From assembly GCA_009733715.1 (NCBI GenBank), contig WMKJ01000159.1, positions 1 to 22,663 of the forward strand: a stretch of DNA of 22,663 nucleotides. The letters run 5' to 3'. The position numbers and the translations under genes were made by a program. Shown here in pieces: positions 11,388-19,383 of this stretch (positions within the stretch are counted from its first letter, which is position 1; the number at the start of each line of letters is the position of its first letter). Origin of the DNA: Herpomyces periplanetae. Its lineage: Eukaryota > Ascomycota > Laboulbeniomycetes > Herpomycetales > Herpomycetaceae. The notes under the pieces were generated by a model. It was not told the origin of the DNA. It searched no databases and was given only the letters and a program-made list of their open reading frames with translations.

Positions 11388-11667
11388 GGATCTTAAAGAT
11401 AAAATACAATATTGGATATAATCGTCAAAAGTTATGAAACAAGTATACCAGAAATTATAAATTTAAATCATTAAAAACCTTCAACAATGCTGGGGTGACT
11501 TTTTTCCTTCAAATTAATAATAATGTACTCTAGCAAATAAACCAAGTCACTGTCTTAACAAATCGTGAACAAATCTCTCATAAAATGTTCATGAACTTAC
11601 CAAAATCTAAAACCGTCCTTCCAGAACAATTCTCTCAACAAAAACGGTCTGCCATTCACTCCCCACA

Positions 11668-11675
11668 TGACGTCA
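11668..11675. promoter_or_regulatory. CRE palindrome TGACGTCA
   Basis: A perfect 8-bp ATF/CREB-type site about 280-320 bp upstream of the flavoprotein start, depending on the start used. Close by, at 11689-11698, lies GTCACATGAC, an E-box-like near-palindrome, followed by CTC so that TGACTC (a bZIP half-site) is also formed. CRE sites are bound by stress-related bZIP factors in fungi (Atf1, Sko1). Binding here is inferred from sequence only. Confidence 0.5.
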
Positions 11676-11721
11676 CTCTATACAACATGTCACATGACTC
11701 GGAGTGGGGATGCTTTTAGCC

Positions 11722-11756
11722 GGGAAAGGGCCGGGGGGTCTGTGCGGGGCGAGGGG
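11722..11756 (+). promoter_or_regulatory. G-tract island, possible G-quadruplex
   Basis: Five G tracts of 3-6 bases lie within 35 bases: 11722-11724, 11728-11730, 11733-11738, 11746-11749 and 11753-11756. Spacers are 3, 2, 7 and 3 bases, which fits the usual G3+N1-7 rule. Another six-G run lies at 11768-11773. The G-rich strand is the template strand for the leftward flavoprotein gene. Whether it folds is untested. Confidence 0.5.
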
Positions 11757-12151
11757 CGCTGACAGTCGGGGGGTATAGTGGAAATTAGGGGAAAAATGAC
11801 TAGAGGTAGTGGTTTTAAATTAGAAAGATAAATTAACTTGATTGGTATTGCCGTACATGATTGTAAATATTAGATTGTCCGAAGGGAACGGAATGATATA
11901 CACATCAATAACTAATAGATTAGGTGGGATGACGGTTATTATGCATTTATACACCTACACAGTCATCCTTTATTCATATGCTCGCTTTTGTAGGTTGATC
12001 AGTACACGGAGCGTTGTGTTAATGGTGAACAAATGCAAGTAAAATTTAACAAAGGTGAGCAACCGCTTATTGTATTGAAACGTTCAAAACTTGGATTTCA
12101 GTTTTTTTATTTGTCTGAGTGGAAGGGCGTACGAGGAATTCTATTGTCATG

Positions 12152-12878
12152 TCAAGGTTTTTGATCTCTTTCAAGAAATGTAGGATCGGATTCTAGCTTG
12201 CGTTGAAATTTCTTCCACCAATCCATCAAATTCTGTAAAGGAATTACTTCGTTCCCCTGGGCAGTTTTGTAGGAAAAACTTGATAAATAGTTAAACGCAT
12301 CGCTAACTATTCTCTGCGCTAAGGCTGTAGTGGTTACGGGGTCGGGACTATGTACAACCATATGAGTAGTTTCAGATGTAGTTGAACGTAAAGAGTTTAG
12401 ACCTGCATCTTTGTTTGTATTGGTGGAGGATTGCAAAGTTGAAAGTAAATTTTTCACCTGCCAAACGGGTTCAATTGAAATTCCTAGTATAATATCACAA
12501 ATTTCCTTGATCTTTATGGATTGATCAGCTGTATTTAGTTGTGAGTCTACTCAAATAGGATATTGCCATAACGATTAGCTCGGCTAACAATCTTTTCAAG
12601 TTAATCCACTTAGACTTACCCGTTTCAATTTCATCTACATTGAAAATTGCCGACGGCTTATCAAGAGCTAAAGCTCCGATAAAACGAAAATCATTATTGG
12701 TACCCTTCTTTAGATAAATAGCAGCAGCTGAATCTGGTGGTAAAGAAGCTCCGGGTAATAAAAAAATGGCAAACTGTTCACAGTTAATCGTTCCTGGAAT
12801 CGTAAATGTACATTGAGTTGGTGATAAAGTTGTACTTTCTGTAACAACTGGATGATCTGGAACTACCAAGGCGAACAT
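12152..12878 (-). CDS. OPI10: Hikeshi / Opi10 family nuclear import carrier for Hsp70, two exons
   Basis: Exon 1 is 12878-12620 and exon 2 is 12528-12152, giving 211 residues; human Hikeshi has 197. Hikeshi binds FG-nucleoporins and ATP-bound Hsp70 and carries it into the nucleus during heat stress; the yeast homologue Opi10 was named for inositol excretion. The N-terminal domain shows TFTIPGTINCEQFAIFLLPG, then FRFIGALALDKPSAIFNV, matching the family's KPSAIFK core. The second exon gives ILGISIEPVWQ and the C-terminal helix pair ending VIPLQNLMDWWKKFQRKLES (human: KWYENFQRRLAQNP). The 91-nt intron (12619-12529) has a GTAAGT donor, an AACTAAA branch-like motif and a TACAG acceptor, in phase 1. 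Reading through it meets a stop within the intron-derived sequence. Divergent from the radical SAM gene, with heat-shock elements in the shared upstream region. Confidence 0.92.
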
Positions 12879-12975
12879 TGTTAACGTCCGGAAGGGGTAA
12901 TTCGATTGAAGCGTTGGTTGGTGATGATGATAATCCTAGATACTTAACGCATTAATTAATCAAAGTTTACACTTT

Positions 12976-12983
12976 TTCTGGAA
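12976..12983. promoter_or_regulatory. Two-unit heat-shock element (TTCTGGAA)
   Basis: TTC and GAA units are separated by two bases, about 98-105 bp upstream of the Hikeshi start codon. The next expected unit reads GTT rather than TTC, so it is at best two perfect units. On its own it is weak, but its place upstream of a heat-response carrier gene makes it plausible. Confidence 0.4.
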
Positions 12984-13336
12984 GGGTTTAATTAAACATG
13001 AATGATTTTAATATAAAGATGATAAACGTCGATAAATGTAATATAGATAATATTTTGTGTGGAATGAAAAATGTTTAAATTTTTGCAGTTAAAAGTGTAT
13101 GATGAATTGCCTTGTTCTATAAATCCTCGTTAAGTATTTTAATGGGGAAATATGTGTGAATTTCAATAACTAGACAAGTTCACCGATTTGTAAATTTTGA
13201 TATCACCTTGTTAAACTATACGTTGAAATATTGTTTTACCTGACGAAATTAATGCGATCAATAAGTTATTGACTCTGCTTTAGATTCATTTATCCCTTCA
13301 ACTTTCCCCGTAAAATGGGCGTTTTGCACCGTGAAA

Positions 13337-13349
13337 TTCTCGAAGTTTC
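13337..13349. promoter_or_regulatory. Perfect three-unit heat-shock element
   Basis: TTC-tc-GAA-gt-TTC matches the Hsf1 consensus of three alternating units with two-base spacing without mismatch. It ends 57 bases before the radical SAM start codon and is about 460 bases from the Hikeshi start, so it could serve either gene. The match is seen in the sequence; function is inferred. Confidence 0.6.
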
Positions 13350-13406
13350 TTAATTCCTCTGTATTCTCATGCACTAAAACAAGACATTTTTACTTAAATC
13401 TTGGCC

Positions 13407-14486
13407 ATGCTTCATTTCTTTCGTCATAATATCCCATATAAAGGCTCAGTTTATCCTGTTACATTTTACACGCTTATCCCATATCAAATTCGATACCTGA
13501 GCCTTGCACCACCATTTCTTCTCGATAATTATACACCGAAATATTTATTACTATCCCCCCAACAAATAGAAAATAAACGCAAGTTGGCTAAGGATCATTT
13601 AACTCAGTGCAATCTTTGTCCACGCTTTTGTGATGTTAACCGCTACGAAAAAACTGGAGCTTGTCTTATTCCAGCTCAACGAATAAAAGTTAATACAATC
13701 GCACCCCATTTTGGAGAAGAACCATGTCTGCAAGGTCATAATGGGTCTGGTGCAGTTTTCTTTGCGGGATGTTCTTTAAGATGTGTTTTCTGTCAAAATT
13801 TCGACATTTCTCACATTCCCCAAGGTTTCGATCTAACTTATCAACAACTTGCGGAATGGTTAATCAAATTACAAAACCAAGGAAATGTTCACAATATTAA
13901 TCTTGTTACACCTGAACATGTTATTCCTCAAGTAGTTTTGGCAATTATACACGCTGCTGAACTTGGATTAAATTTACCCATAATTTACAATACTTCGTCG
14001 TATGACACTGAATTAGGCCTGGAGCTTTTAAATGGTTTGATTGATATATACTTGCCAGATTTCAAGTTCTGGAGCGTTGAATCTAGCAAAAGGTACCTCA
14101 AAGTTTCTGACTACGCTACTCACGCTCGGAAAAGTATTAAAATCATGTATGATCAGGTCGGTGATCTTTGTTTTACACCAGATGGTATAGCAAAAAAAGG
14201 TGTTTTATTGAGACATCTAGTAATGCCAGGCTACGCCCATGAAGGTGTTGAAATAGTAAAATGGTTAGCCAAAAATGTTTCTACGGATTTATGCCTCCAC
14301 ATAATGGAACAATATTATCCTAGAGCTCATGTTGGAAAGGTTAATCGCGGTAATCAAAAAGTAAGATATGCTGAAATTAATCGTCCTGTTAACCTTGATG
14401 ATGTGAATATCGTCAAAACTGCTTCTCGAAATGCCGGATTATGGAGATTTGTCGAAGCTGCACGACACGATGGATTTAACATTTAA
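13407..14486 (+). CDS. PflX-type radical SAM protein (COG1313-like, substrate unknown)
   Basis: A single-exon gene of 359 residues. The first ATG after an in-frame stop (13395-13397) is at 13407. Radical SAM enzymes use a 4Fe-4S cluster to cleave S-adenosylmethionine. The cluster motif CX3CX2C is intact as CSLRCVFCQNF (Cys122, Cys126, Cys129). An additional Cys set precedes it: CNLCPRFC (Cys68, Cys71, Cys75) followed by TGAC (Cys86), the hallmark of the uncharacterised proteins annotated as pyruvate formate-lyase-activase-like PflX. Further family-like blocks are NLVTPEHVIPQV, IIYNTSSYD, DIYLPDFKFW and HLVMPGYAHEG. About 65 residues precede the first Cys motif; bacterial relatives have a shorter lead, so this could be a targeting segment, though it is not clearly a mitochondrial presequence. 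Substrate unknown; formate-lyase activation is not implied. Family membership is clear, function is not. Confidence 0.88.
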   Translation: MLHFFRHNIPYKGSVYPVTFYTLIPYQIRYLSLAPPFLLDNYTPKYLLLSPQQIENKRKLAKDHLTQCNLCPRFCDVNRYEKTGACLIPAQRIKVNTIAPHFGEEPCLQGHNGSGAVFFAGCSLRCVFCQNFDISHIPQGFDLTYQQLAEWLIKLQNQGNVHNINLVTPEHVIPQVVLAIIHAAELGLNLPIIYNTSSYDTELGLELLNGLIDIYLPDFKFWSVESSKRYLKVSDYATHARKSIKIMYDQVGDLCFTPDGIAKKGVLLRHLVMPGYAHEGVEIVKWLAKNVSTDLCLHIMEQYYPRAHVGKVNRGNQKVRYAEINRPVNLDDVNIVKTASRNAGLWRFVEAARHDGFNI

Positions 14487-14506
14487 ATTATTGGCAAAAC
14501 CCCTTT

Positions 14507-14534
14507 GATGGTGACAATACTTTTTATCACCATC
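14507..14534 (+). repeat. Inverted repeat / possible 3' hairpin
   Basis: GATGGTGA (14507-14514) and TCACCATC (14527-14534) are perfect 8-bp inverted arms around a 12-base AT-rich loop. It begins 21 bases after the radical SAM stop codon, so it would be part of the 3' untranslated region. Role unknown; it may affect mRNA 3' end formation or stability, or be chance. Confidence 0.45.
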
Positions 14535-14593
14535 TCATTCTCAAGGTGATTTCGCTCGACTCTAGTCCGGCCTATCATTTCGACTAAATCATT

Positions 14594-14615
14594 ACCCATA
14601 CGCATATGTATGGGT
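14594..14615. repeat. Inverted repeat ACCCATAC / GTATGGGT
   Basis: Perfect 8-bp arms at 14594-14601 and 14608-14615 flank the six-base centre GCATAT. Each arm resembles the core of a yeast Rap1 site (ACCCATAC). It lies about 450 bp upstream of the CHO2 start and about 110 bp past the radical SAM stop. A dimeric protein-binding site is the simplest reading; identity of the binder is inference. Confidence 0.5.
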
Positions 14616-15065
14616 CAATTAAAACCTTTTTTTTCTTACTATTTCTATAATTCTTTTCACCTATTTCACCCGTCTTTTTTACATCGTGGCTGCATCTACT
14701 GAAGCCGATTGTTTATTTGTCCATTTAAGCTTTCTTTTTTTAAATACTTTCCCCCGTCAAAAGCTTACTTTTTTCGCGCTACGTCTGTACCAACTTGTCG
14801 CCTGACTACTTTGCACGACAAAATTAATCTCGACCATCATTTTCCAAACTGTCGTACTTAATATCCACTTAAAATTACCATATTTTCATCCAGGGTAAAT
14901 GCTTGTGCGCGTGCTCTCCACTCTATCCTATGGTCCACAATTTTCAAGTCAAATTCATTCTCTAATTTAACCCTCTACGTTTTTTATTTTAGGTTCAGTT
15001 ATTATCTTCACCGGTTCAAATTTGTATTAATTTCTTACTTCACTTTACTCGACTTATAGTACGAA

Positions 15066-18007
15066 ATGACCATGAAAAAAGTCCAGAGTAAAGGAAGTAA
15101 AGCTGAAAATCCTACAAAGGACTTCACTATCGATACACTAAAAAAAACCGAAAATACCAACGAAAAACTACAACGTGTAAATACTGAGCAATGTCATACA
15201 CGTCTTGGTAAACTACCTTCTGGTATTACGTTCAAGGTTCCTAAAACTCACGATATGGTCACTCAGCTACTCTATCCAACAGTTTCAAAAAATTTAACCG
15301 ACATGGTTATCCTGTCAATCTTAGCATTACACATTTGGTTCTGGTTTAAGTGTGAACCTGGCCCAACTAAATCAGTCACATGGGTTTTAATCTTTTGCTT
15401 TTGGCGAATATCCTATAATTTTGGCATCGGATACCTCCTACGAATTCAGTCAACCTCACAGCAACTTGTTAAATGGGCTAAGCATTCAAAAATTTTCTCC
15501 AGGCCACCCCTTGCACCAGATCAAGGCTGGCTACGCTTAACTTTGTATTCACTAATTCGTTGGGAATTAGAATCCTACGTTGTGGGTGATTACAGTTTTG
15601 AAAATATGAACCTCGAGTTTAACACCTGGCTCGTATTCCGAAGAGTTGTAGATCTAATTCTAATGTGCGACTTTACATCGTACTGTTTGTTTGCAGTGGC
15701 AGAATTTCATCATCCAATCGGGGAACATATACTTTTAACAACATGTCGCTGGGTTTGTGGTATAACCATAATTCTCGTTAATCTGTGGGTTAAAATGGAT
15801 GCCCATCGAGTTGTTCAAGACTATGCTTGGTATTGGGGTGACTTTTTCTTTTTAATTGACCAAAAACTTCAATTCAATGGCGTATTCGAAATGGCACCTC
15901 ATCCCATGTATTCCGTTGGTTATACATGGCTCTATGGTCTTTCATTATTAGCTGCCAGTCCTGAAGTCTTCTTCGTTTCAGTAGCAACACATGCTTCTCA
16001 GTTCGCCTTTCTTAGTTTCGTGGAAAATCCTCATATTGAAATTACTTATCATTCTCCAAAGAAGACTAAGTCGTTATATTCTCATTCAAAAACCGAGGGA
16101 ACCACAGTCAACACAAGTTGTAATACCATCAAAGAAATATCAGATTTATCAGTCTCACAACAATCACCTTCACTGCATAATCTACTAAGCATCCAGAATA
16201 TTGATTTTCATCGTACTACAGATTTAACGGCATTTCTATTAATTGCATACATGATGTTCTTCACCTTTTTAACACCTTCTTCTTATAACGTTAAACTTTT
16301 CTTTGCCTTGAACGCTCTGGCTTGGAGATTTTGGTTTTCCTTGGGAATTGGTTTTATCCTATTTAAACAATCGCGCGAAAAATCATGGACAAGACATTAC
16401 ATTAAACGTGGTGAAGGAATTGAAGAAGCTTGGAGGGCTTGGAGAGGTCTTTATTATATTAGTACTGTTATGCTTTATTCGAGTTACGCTGCAGCTGCAT
16501 GCAAATTCTACAATTCTGCATCCCAGTGGAGTAATGGTCCATTTCTTTTTCGCCTTGTCTTTGGAGCACTATTGATAGGAATGCAAATTTGGACGTCTAA
16601 AAGCATATACGAAACTCTTGGTGAATTTGGATGGTTTTTCGGCGACTTTTTCTTTGAAAATTCTACTACGCTTTCATACGAAGGAATATACCGATTCTGG
16701 AATAATCCTGAGCAATTTCTTGGTCTAGCTGGTGTATGGGGTATTGCTTTCATCTCTTGGAATCCAGTTATTTATGGATTAGCCTTTATTTCTCATGTAG
16801 CAACACTCATGTTCATTGAATTTGTCGAACAACCTCACTTACGTAAGCTACACGGCGAAAGTGTTCGTCGCGATTCTGGATTCTCTAAGGGTGTACATAA
16901 ATCATTACCCAAAGCTGTTCGTGAAGTCCAGGGTAAATTGGAGAGAATTATCAGTGAAGCTATTGATGCTGTGGAGGATGTAGTCGAGACAACCAGCCCC
17001 CGTGTTAAAGCAGAAGTGGAAACACTAGTCAAAGAGTCGTCTACTCTCCTTCAGCTATATTCACATAAGATTTATAAATTTCTAGAACAGAGAGAAGAAG
17101 AATTTGCAATTGCCAATTCCATGCTATACTCAGTTAAGACTGGCATAATCAGCAATGAAACCACGGTCTCATTGAATAACACAGATTCGATAACTGAAAA
17201 AGGACAGTTTTTGGAGTGTCAGGAATTCGAATTCGGTACACCAATACGAGTACAATGGACAGCACCTTTTCTACACAATAAAAAGGATTGGATTGGAATT
17301 TATGCGTACAAGGAGAATAGATCCCGTGAAATAACTCAAACTCCTAGTCAAGGCCGATGGATTGCTGTTTGTCGAGGAGCGTATACAGATTCCCGAGCAG
17401 AGGAAGGTATAATAAAAGAAGGTGAGATGGTTAAAGCTAGACAAATTGAAAATCATAGCGAAGATGAGAATAATTCTACTGAGGAAAGGGTAGTAGAAGG
17501 AGAAGTAGAATTTAGGTCTGGGAAATTATGGTGGTCAACAGGTGTATATGAATTACGCTATCATCACGCAGGAAAACAAAATGTATTAGCTGTATCATTA
17601 CCGATTCGTATTGTAATACGTAAATTTGACAAACAAGAGTTACGACTATTAAATGAAGTCAGCGCTATGAGTGCAATCGCACCTATTATTGTGAACCTAC
17701 TGGAAAAGTGTTGCAATGGAGACTTGAAGAAATTCCCAAGAAATTTTGAGGATGAATTTGGGCTTGAATTTTTAGGAAATGAAATTATTAAAAGAAGGTT
17801 ACTTTACGCAGTTCATCAAGTTTTTGACGTAGAGTTTGCACCAGATATATTTTTTAGAGATTTTTATCTTTATTGCTTTGTACGTCGAATCTACAACGCA
17901 ATGATGTTACTGGTAAGTAGTTATCATTTATCCCAGTTGAATTGAGTTATATGGCTGACCCAGTTTATCAATAGCATAGTAGCGAATTATGGAAGCTTAA
18001 AAGATAG
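15066..18007 (+). CDS. CHO2: Phosphatidylethanolamine N-methyltransferase (Cho2), two exons
   Basis: Exons are 15066-17912 and 17975-18007, giving 959 residues; yeast Cho2 has 869. It methylates phosphatidylethanolamine with S-adenosylmethionine in the endoplasmic reticulum, starting phosphatidylcholine synthesis. The N terminus carries the fungal signature GKLPSGITFKVPKTHDMV at about 48-65, then many membrane segments. Two methyltransferase-type repeats follow: GDFFFL, APHPMY (277-282) and VENPH (319-323) in the first; GDFFFE (526-531), WNNPEQ (545-550) and VEQPHL (587-592) in the second. The cytosolic C-terminal part has DWIGIYAYKENRSREI, QGRWIAV and YELRYHHAGKQNVLAVS, as in other Cho2 proteins. 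A 62-nt phase-0 intron (17913-17974, GTAAGT donor, CAATAG acceptor) is inferred near the end; unspliced, the frame would stop at 17945 after ten different residues. The last exon is short and its acceptor less certain than the rest. Confidence 0.93.
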
Positions 18008-18374
18008 AGCCTTAGCCAGACTTTCACATTTCATTTCACTTAAATCTGCATTGACAACTTTGCGGTTCGGACATATATCTCGTTACGTCACATTGTTACT
18101 TCCTTTTAATCTTGGGCTCCATTAAATTTCTCAACTTTACCCCTTGTTTCGTCTCATCTTCTTCCATCAAAGCTTCCATTCAAATTTTCTCTCAACAAAT
18201 TGCCCCACATTTTAATTGACTAATGGGATAATATTTATCCGGTTATTCCAACTCATATTATTTCGATGATTCTTCAACTTTTTTTTTCTCATTTTTGTTC
18301 AAGTGGTTCTTGGTAGATTCTATTAAACTTGCACACACAACCTAAATTATTTTGAAATAATTATTTCAAATTCA
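18008..18374. other. Spacer between CHO2 and TRAX
   Basis: AT-rich DNA with T/C-rich tracts, holding the CHO2 3' end and the TRAX promoter. A CRE-like octamer TTACGTCA lies at 18083-18090, and a perfect 20-bp palindrome abuts the TRAX start. Nothing else is recognisable. Confidence 0.5.
18351..18370. repeat. Perfect 20-bp palindrome before the TRAX start codon
   Basis: TTTGAAATAATTATTTCAAA equals its own reverse complement and ends four bases before the ATG at 18375. In RNA it could form an 8-bp AU-rich stem with a four-base loop; in DNA it could bind a dimeric factor. AT-rich DNA makes short palindromes common, but 20 perfect bases at this position are notable. Confidence 0.6.
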
Positions 18375-19383
18375 ATGGAGTTGGATGATTTGGTGCCAAT
18401 GTTTACAAATTTTCGGGAAATTCTTGACGACAGAAATGACCGCAGAGAGCAAATTTATAAATTATCTCGGGATATCACTTCGTCCAGTAAAAGAGTGTAT
18501 GTATGGATAATTTTTTTTATATAGATTAATTTTTAACTAATCAGTTACGGAAAGAATATTTAACTTACAAAGGTATGCTCTTTTCTTATTTCTTCTAAGA
18601 CGTTTTACCCATCCGGCCTAATTTTTTTTCTCCTTCTATACTAGAATGAAGTCTTTGGGAACACAAGTTGATTTACATATTATTGAATCGACAGAACCAT
18701 ATCTTAAAATGATTCAAGCTAGATACCAGGCAATATTGTCTCATCTTACCGACTTAAATCCTTTACAGTATGCTTCAGTTATCTCATCTGGGAACCAGGA
18801 ATTCATGGAAGCGCTATCCTTCTTATACTACCTGGAATCTCAGACTATATTACCTTATGACTTTATCCTTAAAAAATTTGTTAGTTTTATTGAATGTGAT
18901 TCTACAGAGAGTTTGTTCAGTCAGATTTCGCTTCATGCTACACCAGTTTCATCTTGTTCCTCACCCAGCACATTGGAGAAATATTCGTTGATTCTTCAAT
19001 TGGATGATTATGTATTGGGGCTCTTTGATATGGTAGGAGAAGCTATGCGATTTTTCATAACTACTTTATCACGAGTAAATCAAGATTCTCCATCAACGGA
19101 TTCGGTATCAGGCTTAAATCAGATCATTTCCGGACGACTAAGGCCAGTACTGAGGGATTTTAACGAATTCCAACGACATATAGAACTGTTAAAGATCCCC
19201 CCAAAGAGTTCACTTCGCCATAGTTTCGATAATAAACTTACCGTACTTCGCCGATGCATTGATAAAATGGAAGATTCCATATACAATTTAACAGTTCGTG
19301 GAGCTGAATATCCCGTTCTTCGTATTGTTTCTTCGATGCCTTGTACTGCCGGACAAGATGATACAAAACCACGGTTAATGTGA
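18375..19383 (+). CDS. Translin-associated factor X (TRAX), three exons with an 18-nt microexon
   Basis: Exons are 18375-18496, 18555-18572 and 18645-19383, giving 292 residues; human TRAX has 290. TRAX joins translin to form C3PO, a Mg-dependent endoribonuclease that trims tRNA leader fragments in fungi and helps load Argonaute in animals. The joined exons read SRDITSSSKRVIFNLQRM, matching human SRDITVESKRTIFLLHR. Acidic residues at the TRAX active site appear intact: Glu99 and Glu102 in QEFMEA, Asp175 and Glu179 in FDMVGE (human QEYVEA and ADLTGE). These distinguish it from translin itself. The conserved end segment is VRGAEYP (human VRGSEIP). Introns are 58 nt (GTATGT donor, TAACTAAT branch-like motif, AAAG acceptor) and 72 nt (GTATGC donor, ACTAG acceptor). 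A translin partner gene is not in the window. Confidence 0.92.

Larger units (their letters stand above)
11388..12151. other. Spacer upstream of the flavoprotein gene and downstream of Hikeshi
   Basis: Both flanking genes run leftward, so this holds the flavoprotein promoter and the Hikeshi 3' end. The notable part is 11655-11790: a CRE palindrome, an E-box-like near-palindrome and a run of G tracts in otherwise AT-rich DNA. AGGGG (the core of fungal stress-response elements) occurs at 11752-11756 and again near 11788. The right half is AT-rich; the 66-residue frame at 11842-12042 has no family features and I do not call it. Confidence 0.55.
12879..13406. promoter_or_regulatory. Bidirectional promoter between Hikeshi and the radical SAM gene
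   Basis: This 528-bp AT-rich stretch separates two divergent start codons. It contains a perfect three-unit heat-shock element near the radical SAM gene and a two-unit one near Hikeshi, listed separately. I see no additional gene, tRNA or repeat. Confidence 0.6.
14487..15065. other. Spacer between the radical SAM gene and CHO2
   Basis: AT- and pyrimidine-rich DNA holding the 3' end of one gene and the promoter of the next. It contains a hairpin just after the stop codon and a strong inverted repeat at 14594-14615 (both listed separately). T/C-rich runs through 14620-14770 are typical of fungal promoters. I found no clear inositol/choline (CATRTGAAAT) element upstream of CHO2. Confidence 0.5.

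Noticed and set aside
11842-12042. Plus-strand 66-codon frame between flavoprotein and Hikeshi
   Set aside because: No recognisable motif, no conserved-looking composition, and it sits in AT-rich spacer.
12525-12619. Hikeshi exon 1 extended to a stop in the apparent 117-codon frame
   Set aside because: The last 30 or so residues come from intron sequence; splicing restores the conserved GISIEP and C-terminal helices.
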